Shown here: positions 24,660-33,159 of the stretch, one piece after another
Numbering within the stretch: position 1 is the stretch's first letter
Layout of the letters: each line of letters starts with the position of its first letter
From: Helicobacter cinaedi CCUG 18818 = ATCC BAA-847
GTDB taxonomy: Bacteria > Campylobacterota > Campylobacteria > Campylobacterales > Helicobacteraceae
Assembly (NCBI RefSeq): GCF_000155475.1
Contig: NZ_DS990391.1
Coordinates: 378,889-431,306 of the forward strand
Direction of reading: 5' to 3'
Length of the DNA: 52,418 nucleotides
Position numbers and translations under genes: made by a program
The notes under the pieces: model-generated
The model's input: the letters and a program-made list of their open reading frames with translations, nothing else
Told to the model about the DNA's origin: nothing
Databases searched by the model: none

Positions 24660-25352
24660 TTAATCTCTGTTTGATAAACCGATAAGGGCAAGTAGATTCA
24701 TAAAAATATTATAGAAATCAAGATACAAGCTAATTGCCGCATCTACGGGACTTGTGTAAAGCCCACGGATAATATTTTGTGTATCATACGCCACATACAT
24801 ACTAAAGAGAATAACCGCCGCACTTGAAATCAACACTTGAAACATAGAGCTTCCAAGAAACAGATTCACAAGCGAGCAAACAAATACAACAATCAAAGTG
24901 ATAAAAAGCATTTTGCCCATACTTGCCAAGTCTTTGCGTGTCCTAATACCAAAGATACTCATCACGCCAAAGACAATTGTCGTCATTGCAAATGCCATAG
25001 CCACAGCTCCAGCTCCTGCCTTTGCCGCTACCATAGCCACAAGCGGAGTAGCCACCAAACCTGTGAGTGTTGTAAAGATAAAGAGCATTGCGATATTAAG
25101 TCCGGGCTTTGAGCGAGAAAACATAAGCCCAAAGAGTGCTGCAATCGCAGCCACAAACAGAAGCATACGATTTTCAAAAACAAGCTGAAGATTGTAAAAG
25201 CCAATCATCGCACCAATAAAGGCAAAAAACAAACTTGCCCCAAAGAAAATATAAGTCGTTTTGACAAATTTCACAAGAGCAGTATCCTGTGCCGCTGCAT
25301 ATTCCGCAGTTGCATTGACATTGTTTGTATAATTTCTATCATAAAGTCCCAT
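24660..25352 (-). CDS. BAX inhibitor-1/YccA family membrane protein
   Basis: The 230-residue product has seven predicted membrane helices and the family's late motif V-A-Y-D-T-Q-N-I, followed by A-I-S-L-Y-L-D-F-Y-N-I-F. Acidic residues at the C-terminal end of the last helices are those tied to pH-dependent calcium leak in bacterial members (BsYetJ). A close homologue is known in H. pylori. Physiological role in Helicobacter is not established. AAAAGGAG precedes the start. Confidence 0.93.
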   Translation of the reverse strand: MGLYDRNYTNNVNATAEYAAAQDTALVKFVKTTYIFFGASLFFAFIGAMIGFYNLQLVFENRMLLFVAAIAALFGLMFSRSKPGLNIAMLFIFTTLTGLVATPLVAMVAAKAGAGAVAMAFAMTTIVFGVMSIFGIRTRKDLASMGKMLFITLIVVFVCSLVNLFLGSSMFQVLISSAAVILFSMYVAYDTQNIIRGLYTSPVDAAISLYLDFYNIFMNLLALIGLSNRD

Positions 25353-25392
25353 TTTTATCTCCTTTTTTTAAGATAGAGTGGAATGATACCAC

Positions 25393-25413
25393 ATTTTGCT
25401 AACAAGGCAAAAT
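25393..25413. terminator. Hairpin between ccoG and the BAX-inhibitor gene
   Basis: ATTTTGC-TAACAAG-GCAAAAT gives a perfect 7-base stem with a 7-base loop. It sits about 40 bases upstream of the BAX-inhibitor gene and about 70 bases downstream of the ccoG stop. It may act as a terminator, though no strong T-run follows. Confidence 0.35.
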
Positions 25414-25437
25414 TCTCCATTATTACAAAATTGCCAC

Positions 25438-25465
25438 AAGCCCATATTTGCTTAAGAATGGGCTT
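25438..25465 (-). terminator. Probable terminator of ccoG
   Basis: AAGCCCAT and ATGGGCTT form an 8-base stem 15 bases after the ccoG stop on the minus strand, with a 12-base loop. The following sequence is only partly T-rich, so termination may be leaky. Confidence 0.45.
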
Positions 25466-25479
25466 TGAGAAGCAAGATT

Positions 25480-26856
25480 CTAATCTTTAAAGAGCTTAGA
25501 ATCTGGATAGACAAACTTTGTAGGACGCTCAACTTGAATACTTTCTTTTGCGTCTGTGGCATACGCACGGATAGTAATATCATAATTCCCCTGCCCTAGA
25601 TTCTCTCTTGTGCGGATTGTAACTATCTGCTTGACTTTCTTTCCAGCCTTGACATTAAAGGGAGCTTTTGGCGAGATAATCTCTAAGGACTTAGCAATAT
25701 CTCCGCCCTTGTTATCAAGGATTTCAAAATACATTTGGTGATCAGCAGAATCCGTGTTGTGGAAAAGCATTGTGTAGTGATTATCCACAATGTGATTCTT
25801 TTTAATCTCATACAGCTCGGTGGTGCGGTTAATATCAAGGAGCATACTCTCCTTTTTGCTACCTACAAAAAGTAATAGCACAAACACAAGGGCTAAAATC
25901 ACCATATAGCCGATAGTTTTAAACCTAAACACACGCACTTTACCATTATTATCTAGCGAGGCAGAGGACTTCCACATCACAAGTGAAGGGCGATTAAGCT
26001 TACTCATCACAGATTCACACGCATCGGCACATTCAAGGCAGTTAATACACTCTAGCTGCATACCTTTTCTAATATCAATATGCGTTGGACACACACGCAC
26101 ACACGCATTACAATTGGTGCATTCATTGTTTGGATCTTGCTTTTTAGGTGCGAGTTCAAACTTCATTCTCTTTGTGTCATACACCGCCCCACCGCGTTTA
26201 TAGTCATACACCGCCGTAATCGTGTCATCATCAAAAAGCACACTTTGAATCCGGCAATACGGACACATATAAATACAAAAATTTTCCTGTATAAAAGCAA
26301 TATCAAGAATGAAAAATAGCCCAAAGCCTAGCCAAAAACCAAGTAAGATTCTATGACTTAGTGGATCGCTCATATAGGCGAAAAAATCACTCGGAGGTGT
26401 AAAAAAGAACATCAAATTCGCTGCTGCCACAAGGCAAAGCACGGAGATAATGAGAAATGCCAACACCGCCTTTATCTTTGCCCCAAAAGTGCTTAAGTCC
26501 ATTTTTTCTTGCTTATTTGAGATTCTTTTTCGCAAACCTAGAATCTTTGTCTGCAACAAATCCCTATATAAAATGCGGAAAATCGTCTGCGGACACGCCC
26601 AGCCACACCATATACGCCCCGCAAGTGTCGTCATAAAAAAAATTCCCACAAACATAAGAATAAGCAAAAACGGCATTAAATACAGCTCCTGCATATCAAA
26701 CACAACGCCCATCAAATGAAGCTGTTTGTGATCAAATGAGAGTAAAAAAAGCTGATTACCATTGATTTGTATAAAAGGAAACACCAAAAGTGCCAAAGTT
26801 GCTATCGCATAGACAATGTAACGCTTTTTGCGGTAAGAGTGAGTGTTGTTTTGCAT
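25480..26856 (-). CDS. ccoG: Cytochrome c oxidase accessory protein CcoG (RdxA/FixG)
   Basis: CcoG is an inner-membrane iron-sulfur protein needed to assemble cbb3-type cytochrome oxidase, acting as a copper reductase. The 458-residue product has several helices, a W-C-G-W-A-C-P-Q motif near 90, C-I-Y-M-C-P-Y-C-R near 195, and two ferredoxin-like clusters (C-T-N-C-N-A-C-V-R-V-C-P and C-I-N-C-L-E-C-A-D-A-C) near 250-290. A periplasmic Ig-like domain ends the protein. The ATG at 26856 is preferred over the upstream GTG because AGAAGGA lies four bases before it. Confidence 0.94.
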   Translation of the reverse strand: MQNNTHSYRKKRYIVYAIATLALLVFPFIQINGNQLFLLSFDHKQLHLMGVVFDMQELYLMPFLLILMFVGIFFMTTLAGRIWCGWACPQTIFRILYRDLLQTKILGLRKRISNKQEKMDLSTFGAKIKAVLAFLIISVLCLVAAANLMFFFTPPSDFFAYMSDPLSHRILLGFWLGFGLFFILDIAFIQENFCIYMCPYCRIQSVLFDDDTITAVYDYKRGGAVYDTKRMKFELAPKKQDPNNECTNCNACVRVCPTHIDIRKGMQLECINCLECADACESVMSKLNRPSLVMWKSSASLDNNGKVRVFRFKTIGYMVILALVFVLLLFVGSKKESMLLDINRTTELYEIKKNHIVDNHYTMLFHNTDSADHQMYFEILDNKGGDIAKSLEIISPKAPFNVKAGKKVKQIVTIRTRENLGQGNYDITIRAYATDAKESIQVERPTKFVYPDSKLFKD

Positions 26857-27013
26857 ACTATCCTTCTTATGAAACACACCTTATTTGTTGAAGTTTGCAT
26901 TGTATAACTTTTTTGACTTAAATTAAATTAAAAGCAACATTTTTTTGTAAATTCTCTTAAGAAATTGAAGAAACAAGCTTTTACATTAAAATCTTTAGAC
27001 TTAATAATATTGT

Positions 27014-28014
27014 TTAGTTAGCCAACTCCACACTTCCCCATATATGATCAACAAGAAACCAATTCTTTAGGGCTAAAAATTGTTTTGGTAAAAATCGCGA
27101 TGAATCATTTAAATATTCCTTTGGCATAATGACTATTTTATCTGGATTCTCTATAAGATATGCCGCCCACCAGCTAAATGTTGAATTAGCAATAATAGCG
27201 TGCTGACAAGATCGCATAAGCTCCATTTCTTCAACAGCATTTCCCTCTGTATTGCCCTCTATGAAATCTATCGTGCAGCCACTAAAATCCACATACCGCA
27301 TTAAATATTCTTTACACCAACACATATCATTACTGAAAACAAAAATGTGTGGGTTTGTGATTTTTGATTTGAGAATCTCTAAGGCTTTTTGATAGTATGT
27401 TACACCAAGCACAACATAAAGCCCTTCGCTTTGCAGGTAATCCCCTCTTCTTATATGTAAAAATACACTTTTATCCGTGTTTTGGATTTGTTTTTTAAGC
27501 ATAGCATTGTCGTAGCGAAGTGGAATTTTTAATCTAAAATCATCTTTAAGCAGAGCATACACATCATTACTATACACAAAGGACATATTTATACCATACG
27601 GAAAAGCGTAGGGTTTAAACGAACTCTCTCTATAATGCTTCATTATGCGATCATTAACTACCCCCTCCTCACCCCAAACAATATGTGCATAAAACTCATA
27701 AAAAGGTCTATAACTCGCCCTCCTCCTAATTAGCCTAATTGCCTTGTAGCGTAGTCTATTGTAAATGAATTTAAAAGGAAACAACACATCGTGTCTAGTG
27801 AGGTATTTTGCAATTTGAGTAGAATCTTGGCATAAAGGAATACTGAGATTAAAATGCTTAATCTCTAAAAGGCGAATATTTTCACCCCCCCCCCAGCAAC
27901 GGAATCATACTCTATTGCACCAAGCAAAACATCATATCCCTTTTGTTGCATAGTCTTAGCAAAAGCATAGTGAAACATTTGATTTCCTAAACCGCCTCCA
28001 ACCATCACAAGCAT
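27014..28014 (-). pseudogene. Phase-variable GT11 fucosyltransferase, currently out of frame
   Basis: The frame from the ATG at 28014 (preceded by AAGGAGG) encodes the GT11 start G-G-G-L-G-N-Q-M-F-H-Y-A-F-A-K, then runs into ten G residues (minus strand) and stops at 27865. One more G, or two fewer, joins it to the rest of the gene: E-N-I-R-L-L, H-I-R-R-G-D-Y-L (donor-binding motif) and N-S-T-F-S-W-W-A-A-Y. Intact length would be 333 residues, as for FutC-like alpha-1,2-fucosyltransferases that decorate LPS with Lewis-type antigens. The state in this assembly is OFF. Confidence 0.9.
27885..27894. repeat. Poly-C(10) contingency tract in the fucosyltransferase
   Basis: Ten consecutive C on the plus strand (G on the coding strand). 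Slipped-strand mispairing here switches the reading frame. Eight or eleven would be ON. Confidence 0.95.
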
Positions 28015-28105
28015 TCAAGCCTCCTTAGTTTTTTTTGTTGTCATTGACCCACTTAATCAGGGCAAAAGTATAACTTGCATTATAAAACAATCTGCTATTT
28101 TATGC

Positions 28106-28111
28106 TAGAAT
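28106..28111 (+). promoter_or_regulatory. Extended -10 box of the ABC-F gene
   Basis: TGC-TAGAAT lies 33 bases before the ABC-F start codon, predicting a transcription start near 28118. It sits in the divergent region shared with the fucosyltransferase gene. Confidence 0.55.
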
Positions 28112-28144
28112 CCACGCCATTATTCACAATCACAAGGACACACA

Positions 28145-29755
28145 ATGCTACAAACAATCAATCTTTCAATGCGTTATGCGACAAAAAAGCTCTTTGAAAA
28201 TGTCAATATCAAGCTAGATTCTGGCAAACGTTATGGGCTTATCGGGGCAAATGGTGCGGGGAAATCCACATTTTTAAAAATCCTAAGTGGGCAGTATGAG
28301 GCAAGCAGCGGCGAAGTGGTGATAGAAAAGGGCTTAAAAATGGGCGTTTTGGGGCAGGATCAATACGCTTTTGAAGATCTTAGTCTAAAAGATGCGGTGC
28401 TACTAGGCAATAAGCGATTATATGAAGCCATAAAACGCAAGGAATATCTCTATGAAAATGGCGATTTAAGCGATGACACAATCAATGCCGAGCTAGGTGA
28501 GCTAGAGATGATTTGTGCTGAAGAAGATCCAATGTATGAATGCGAAGTGGTGATTGAAAAGATTTTAGAATATCTAGGCTTTGAATCTAGCACACATAAT
28601 GAATTGATGAAAACCCTAACCGGTGGCGATAAGTTTAAGATTCTACTCGCACAAGTGCTATTCCCCAAGCCTGATATTTTGCTCCTAGATGAGCCTACAA
28701 ACAACCTTGACTTACACTCTATATCGTGGCTTGAAGAGAATCTCAAACGCCACGAAGGAACGCTTGTCGTCATCAGCCACGATAGACATTTTTTAAACAG
28801 CGTTTGCACGCATATTTTGGATATGGATTTTGGCTCTGTGCGGGAGTTTAGCGGGAATTATGATGATTGGTATATCGCCTCTACTTTGATAGCTAAACAG
28901 CAGGAAATGGAGCGAAACAAAAAGCTTAAAGAAAAAGAGGAGCTAGAATCCTTTATCGCGCGTTTTTCTGCTAATGCGAGCAAAGCCCGCCAAGCCACAA
29001 GCCGCCAAAAGCAGCTAGAAAAGCTAAATATTGAATCCTTAGCGGTTAGCTCTAGGCGAGATCCTAGCATAGTCTTTAAACCCAATCGCACCATTGGCAA
29101 CGAAGCCCTAGAATGTGAAAATATCTCAAAAAGCTATGAGGATCTCTGCGTGCTAAACAATGTGAGTTTGAAAATCTTGCCCGGGGATAAAATCGCTATC
29201 ATCGGTGCAAATGGCGTGGGCAAAAGCACTTTGTGTAAGATTCTAGTTGAAGAGCTAAAAGCGGATTCTGGCGTTGTCAAGTGGGGGGCGACTACGCAAA
29301 GAGGCTACTTCCCACAAAATGTGAGCGAAGAGATAAGTGGGGAAGAGAGCTTGTATGAGTGGCTAAGGGGCTTTGATAAGAAAAAAGAGAGTGGCGAGAT
29401 ACGCAACACACTAGGGCGAATGCTCTTTAGCGGAGAGGAACAAGAAAAATCCATAAACGCCCTAAGCGGTGGGGAAAAGCACAGAATGGTGCTAAGCAAA
29501 CTTATGCTAGAAGGGGGGAATTTCTTAGTCCTTGATGAGCCTACAAACCACCTTGATTTAGAATCCATTATCGCGCTTGGCGAGGCGTTGTATAAATTTA
29601 GCGGAAATGTGATTTGTGTAAGCCACGATAGGGAGCTGATTGATGCTTATGCCAATAGAATCATTGAGCTAAAAGCGGATTCTAGCGGCGGTGGAGCAGA
29701 AATCATAGACTTCCGCGGGAGTTATGAGGAGTATTTAGAATCTAAAGGGGAATGA
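28145..29755 (+). CDS. ABC-F ATPase, YbiT type
   Basis: ABC-F proteins are soluble and bind the ribosomal E site to rescue or regulate translation. This 536-residue product has two ATPase domains. Walker A motifs are G-A-N-G-A-G-K-S-T near 37 and G-A-N-G-V-G-K-S-T near 360; Walker B motifs are followed by D-E-P-T-N-N-L-D and D-E-P-T-N-H-L-D. The linker contains S-R-F-S-A-N-A-S-K-A-R-Q-A-T-S. The first signature is degenerate (T-G-G-D-K-F-K), as in E. coli YbiT, to which the whole protein is closest. There are no membrane segments. Confidence 0.92.
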   Translation: MLQTINLSMRYATKKLFENVNIKLDSGKRYGLIGANGAGKSTFLKILSGQYEASSGEVVIEKGLKMGVLGQDQYAFEDLSLKDAVLLGNKRLYEAIKRKEYLYENGDLSDDTINAELGELEMICAEEDPMYECEVVIEKILEYLGFESSTHNELMKTLTGGDKFKILLAQVLFPKPDILLLDEPTNNLDLHSISWLEENLKRHEGTLVVISHDRHFLNSVCTHILDMDFGSVREFSGNYDDWYIASTLIAKQQEMERNKKLKEKEELESFIARFSANASKARQATSRQKQLEKLNIESLAVSSRRDPSIVFKPNRTIGNEALECENISKSYEDLCVLNNVSLKILPGDKIAIIGANGVGKSTLCKILVEELKADSGVVKWGATTQRGYFPQNVSEEISGEESLYEWLRGFDKKKESGEIRNTLGRMLFSGEEQEKSINALSGGEKHRMVLSKLMLEGGNFLVLDEPTNHLDLESIIALGEALYKFSGNVICVSHDRELIDAYANRIIELKADSSGGGAEIIDFRGSYEEYLESKGE

Positions 29756-29757
29756 TA

Positions 29758-30477
29758 ATGAGTGGATACAAAAGCACAATGAAAGGGCTTTATGACAGGA
29801 TTTTAGGAATATACAATCGCAATAAATACGAAAACTACCGAGAGCAAGAAAAGGTGATTGAAAATATTTTTAGTGAAAATGGAGTTTTTGCTAAATTGGG
29901 GCGAGAAAACTTACAGCAAATTGTGCTACTAAAGGTTTCTGTGTTAGATAGCTTTTATAGCACAAATCTTGCGAAATTTGGAATCTATGAAGTCGCAAAA
30001 CACATTACCGAGCTAGAGCAAAAAGATCAAATCCACCAAAAAATACGCAACGCCAACCCACAAAATTACAATGAATTAAAGGATATTGTTAAACAAATTG
30101 CAGAATGTAAAAGAAAAGATGATAAGAAAAAAGTCTTTTACTCCTTTGCGACAAAATATTGCTTCCACCACAATCAAAACGCCTTTAGAATCTATGATAG
30201 CTTTGTGCGTGAAGTGTTGGTATTTTTTAACAATGGCAAAAGTGATACAAGCAATAAGTTTGCGGATATACCTAGTGAGCTAGTAGGCACAAATTTTTAT
30301 GGAAAAAAGCTCGCAAACAAAGAGCTTAAGGACTATGATACATACGATACATTTCTCCAAGCTATTGATGAGTTTGCCAAACACTATGGACTTGAAAATA
30401 AAGACGCACAAGATCGCAGAAAATTAGATCATTTTTTGTGGATTCTAGGGAAAGAAAAGAGCGAAGCGGAGCAATAA
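29758..30477 (+). CDS. Conserved hypothetical protein, 239 residues
   Basis: The product is soluble and mostly helical, with a distinctive central segment (S-F-A-T-K-Y-C-F-H-H-N then F-R-I-Y-D-S-F-V) that looks like a conserved core. No enzyme motif is certain. ATG at 29758 is chosen because AAAGGGG lies seven bases before it. An ATG at 29752 overlaps the ABC-F stop. Sitting close to a restriction-modification pair it may be a defence or accessory gene, but that is guesswork. Confidence 0.7.
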   Translation: MSGYKSTMKGLYDRILGIYNRNKYENYREQEKVIENIFSENGVFAKLGRENLQQIVLLKVSVLDSFYSTNLAKFGIYEVAKHITELEQKDQIHQKIRNANPQNYNELKDIVKQIAECKRKDDKKKVFYSFATKYCFHHNQNAFRIYDSFVREVLVFFNNGKSDTSNKFADIPSELVGTNFYGKKLANKELKDYDTYDTFLQAIDEFAKHYGLENKDAQDRRKLDHFLWILGKEKSEAEQ

Positions 30478-30499
30478 TTGATTAGAAAAATAGCTTTTA

Positions 30500-30545
30500 T
30501 AAAAGTGGATTCTACCCTTAAAGCCTTTTGAGCTTTAGGGCTAGT
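30500..30545. terminator. Possible bidirectional terminator
   Basis: CCCTTAAAGC and GCTTTAGGG form an imperfect stem with a 7-base loop between the convergent hypothetical gene and the 53-residue gene. Adjacent sequence is T/A rich. Confidence 0.35.
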
Positions 30546-30572
30546 AGATCAAGGTAGGCAGATTCCTAGAAT

Positions 30573-30734
30573 CTACTTTTTGTTGTGCTGATTTGGGTTA
30601 AGCTGCTTACCCCTGTTGCCTTGATTTTGGTCGTATTGGCGATTTGTGCCACTTGTGCCTTTGTTGGGATTTTGCATATTAGCACTATTGTCCTTTGGTG
30701 TAACTTTGCCTTGATTAGAATTAGCCTGTGCCAT
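30573..30734 (-). CDS. 53-residue N/Q-rich unstructured protein
   Basis: The product is M-A-Q-A-N-S-N-Q-G-K followed by Asn, Gln, Gly and Lys-rich sequence with a core Q-G-N-R-G-K-Q-L-N-P-N. It has no hydrophobic residues to form a fold. I recall similar small proteins in other proteobacteria but with no known role. The start at 30734 is fixed by AAAGGAG five bases upstream; an upstream in-frame ATG lies before that site. Confidence 0.7.
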   Translation of the reverse strand: MAQANSNQGKVTPKDNSANMQNPNKGTSGTNRQYDQNQGNRGKQLNPNQHNKK

Positions 30735-30770
30735 TTTGACTCCTTTAAAAAAATAAAATAGCATTATGCG

Positions 30771-30783
30771 TTTTTTTTTTTTT
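30771..30783. repeat. Poly-T tract of about 13 upstream of the 53-residue gene
   Basis: A run of about 13 T lies about 37 bases upstream of the minus-strand start codon (A-run on that strand). Such tracts vary in length by slippage and can tune promoter spacing in Helicobacter. Confidence 0.7.
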
Positions 30784-30827
30784 GATTTAGCTTAAATTTA
30801 AGACAAAGAACACTTTTACAAAATCCC

Positions 30828-30902
30828 TTAGTTAGAATCTTGCCACCAAAGATGTTGAGAAAACTCCTTAGATTCTATGCAAAACTCAAGTGTTTGTAGC
30901 TC
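30828..30902 (-). pseudogene. Possible gene remnant beside the restriction-modification pair
   Basis: A 24-codon frame ending W-W-Q-D-S-N-stop reads like a natural protein C-terminus but has a stop just upstream and no start. It could be what remains of a gene disrupted when the restriction-modification genes arrived. Evidence is weak. Confidence 0.25.
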
Positions 30903-30968
30903 TCACACCACCACACCGCAGAGTAACATAATATAGTGTATCAATGCTGGGGCATAAGTCAAGAAGAG

Positions 30969-31886
30969 TTAGCCGTTCAATATTTTCCTAAACTCCTTAG
31001 CAATATAATAACTCATCAAAGGTGGCACGGCGTTGCCAATTTGTGCGTAAGCTGCTCCATTGCTTCCATAGAAAATAAAATCATCTTCAAAACTCTGAAT
31101 CCTAGCACACTCCCTTACACTTAGTCGCCTATGTAAATTAGGGTGAGGGTGGATAACTGCCCCACCACCTCTACTGCCCCTGCCTGTAATAGTTGGGGCT
31201 GGCTTATCCCACGCTAAGATTCTATTACCTACATAGCCATTAATATTTATTTTATGTTTGCTTCCTGTGTGATTAGCAATATTCTCATCATACTCTAAAG
31301 GTAAATCAAAAATCGCCTCTCTTAGTGTCTTTGGCTTTTTATGAAGTGGCTTTGGAAAATCTATCTCTTGCTTTATATCAACTCTTCGCCCGATGATAAT
31401 AACTCTTTTGCGATTTTGAGCTACACCATAATCACTTGCATTTAAGATAGTATGCTTTACAACATAGCCGCATCTCTCAAAAGTAGGCAGTATTTCATTA
31501 TAAAAATGCTCTTTAAAAGCCTTTCCGCTTTGAATCCCTGCGACATTTTCTACTAAAAAATATTTTGGCTTTTTATCCCTTAGCACCCTTGCGTATTCCA
31601 AATAAAGCTTATTGTAATGTGAGTTTAGATTGCGATTTTTACCATTTGCGATAGTAAAGCCAAGACAAGGAAAACCACCGATTAAAATATCAGCATTTGG
31701 AATCTCTTCTACCTCAAGCGTATAAATATCTTTACATACAATGTGATTGCCTATATTTTTTTGATAGCTCTCACAGGCTTCTTTATCAATATCATTAGCA
31801 AACACAATCTCAAAACCAGCCTTAATAAAACCTAAATCAAGCCCACCACAACCAGAAAAAAGACTAATCACTTTGATTTTACTCAC
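30969..31886 (-). CDS. DNA (cytosine-5) methyltransferase of a type II R-M system
   Basis: The 305-residue product has the ordered motifs of C5 methyltransferases. Motif I is F-S-G-C-G-G-L-D-L-G-F near 10-20. Catalytic motif IV is P-C-L-G-F with Cys74. E-N-V is motif VI near 117, Q-N-R-K-R-V is motif VIII, and N-A-V-P-P is motif X. The third residue of motif IV is Leu where Gln is usual. The start is GTG, overlapping the endonuclease stop by one base. It should protect the host against the upstream nuclease. The recognition site is unknown. Confidence 0.93.
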   Translation of the reverse strand: MSKIKVISLFSGCGGLDLGFIKAGFEIVFANDIDKEACESYQKNIGNHIVCKDIYTLEVEEIPNADILIGGFPCLGFTIANGKNRNLNSHYNKLYLEYARVLRDKKPKYFLVENVAGIQSGKAFKEHFYNEILPTFERCGYVVKHTILNASDYGVAQNRKRVIIIGRRVDIKQEIDFPKPLHKKPKTLREAIFDLPLEYDENIANHTGSKHKININGYVGNRILAWDKPAPTITGRGSRGGGAVIHPHPNLHRRLSVRECARIQSFEDDFIFYGSNGAAYAQIGNAVPPLMSYYIAKEFRKILNG

Positions 31887-32866
31887 TATATACCTTTGTA
31901 TTGTGCTTCAAAGCTTGAAAATAAAGATTCTAGCCCATGCAAAGCCTTATTTCTAGAATCTCTATCGCCATTAAAATATTTCACATAGCTTTCGTGTAAT
32001 AGATAATCAAACTCGCTAACTAGCTCCATCACGCTTGAGCTAAGATAGGAAAAATCAAGGCTTAAAGACATAGAGCATTGTTGCAATAAAATATCTCTAT
32101 CAATGCGTAATGAATTGCCCTCATAGCGATTGACAATGCTTAAAAACTTGTTTTTATTCTCACTTAAATTATAAAACAATCTCACAAGTTCCTTACCACT
32201 TAGAAAATAAAGCTGCATTTTTGTGTCATCTTTAATAGCTAAAAGCAAATCATCGGCATAAATAAACTCCGCCATTTTATTAAACTTCTCTCTAAAACTT
32301 TCATAACTTGAAAGCGTTTCAATAAGTGTAAGCAACTTTAAAAATTGCGGTTTGCTTCCCACGCCAGCACCATCACTTGAAGTTCGCTCACTTAGATAAT
32401 TATCTACTTTTAAGGAATCAAAAAGCACCTTTTTCTCAAAGCTACCCATATTGATTTCTTTATTTGTTGCAATCAATGTTTTTACAGAAAAAGAGTAGCC
32501 ATTTGCAAAAATCACATCAGCCTTTTCTCTGCGATTTGAAGCGATTTTATCTTTAACATTGATAAAATAATCACTCACTTCATAGCTTAGATTCTTTCTT
32601 TGTTTTGTATCTGCAACCTGTGCGTTAAATAAAATAGCCAATAAATCCTCAAATATCCTAGCACTAGTTTTGCGTTTTGCGACTTCATTTGAGCTTATAA
32701 AATGATAGAGATAACTATAGATATAAAGTGTATTAAATGTATGCTTATTTTCTTGTAAATACTCAAAAAAGTTATAAATGTCTATAATGGATTCTATCTC
32801 TTTTAAAACACCACATTGACGCAAATAATTGCTTATAATCTCAATAGTTTTTAACTCTTTTAACAT
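31886..32866 (-). CDS. Probable type II restriction endonuclease
   Basis: The 326-residue product is encoded directly upstream of the methyltransferase with a one-base overlap, the usual arrangement of a type II restriction pair. Residues near 120-135 (K-A-D-V-I-F-A-N-G-Y-S-F-S-V-K-T) fit a PD-(D/E)xK-like core with D and K separated by a beta-hairpin. I do not recognise the family and cannot name the site cut. The ATG at 32866 follows GGGAGA by five to six bases; an earlier in-frame ATG lacks this signal. Confidence 0.75.
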   Translation of the reverse strand: MLKELKTIEIISNYLRQCGVLKEIESIIDIYNFFEYLQENKHTFNTLYIYSYLYHFISSNEVAKRKTSARIFEDLLAILFNAQVADTKQRKNLSYEVSDYFINVKDKIASNRREKADVIFANGYSFSVKTLIATNKEINMGSFEKKVLFDSLKVDNYLSERTSSDGAGVGSKPQFLKLLTLIETLSSYESFREKFNKMAEFIYADDLLLAIKDDTKMQLYFLSGKELVRLFYNLSENKNKFLSIVNRYEGNSLRIDRDILLQQCSMSLSLDFSYLSSSVMELVSEFDYLLHESYVKYFNGDRDSRNKALHGLESLFSSFEAQYKGI

Positions 32867-32936
32867 TAAATTCTCCCAAATTTTGTAGCCAAGATAATTG
32901 CCGTATTGTAACAAGCTACTTTAAATAGAATACATT

Positions 32937-33026
32937 AGCCCAAAGTCCCTAGAAACGCTTGAAAAAACGCTCCTTAGTCAAAAAGAAAAGACAATCCAAC
33001 TCAATGAAATCCTACAAAATCTCTAA
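32937..33026 (+). pseudogene. Possible gene remnant upstream of the R-M pair
   Basis: A start-less 29-codon frame (S-P-K-S-L-E-T-L-E-K-T-L-L-S-Q-K then Q-L-N-E-I-L-Q-N-L-stop) has the composition of a real helical C-terminus. It looks like the end of a gene lost when the neighbouring restriction genes were inserted. No homologue can be named. Confidence 0.35.
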
Positions 33027-33146
33027 AAACACCCCGCATATTTTTCACACGCTAGAATCCACACTAAGATTCTAAAAACTTCACAAGATTCTACAAAACA
33101 CAAGGGCTAATTTTGGCTTTATTCTCTGTGCGTTACCACAAAATGC

Positions 33147-33152
33147 TATACT
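33147..33152 (+). promoter_or_regulatory. Extended -10 box implying a leaderless mRNA
   Basis: TGC-TATACT lies seven bases before the ATG at 33160, so the transcript should start at or next to the start codon. No Shine-Dalgarno sequence is present between the box and the ATG. Confidence 0.6.
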
Positions 33153-33159
33153 CCCGCTT

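Noticed and set aside
28145-29755. Degenerate first ABC signature as evidence of inactivation
   Set aside because: The same degeneration occurs in E. coli YbiT, so it is a family trait.
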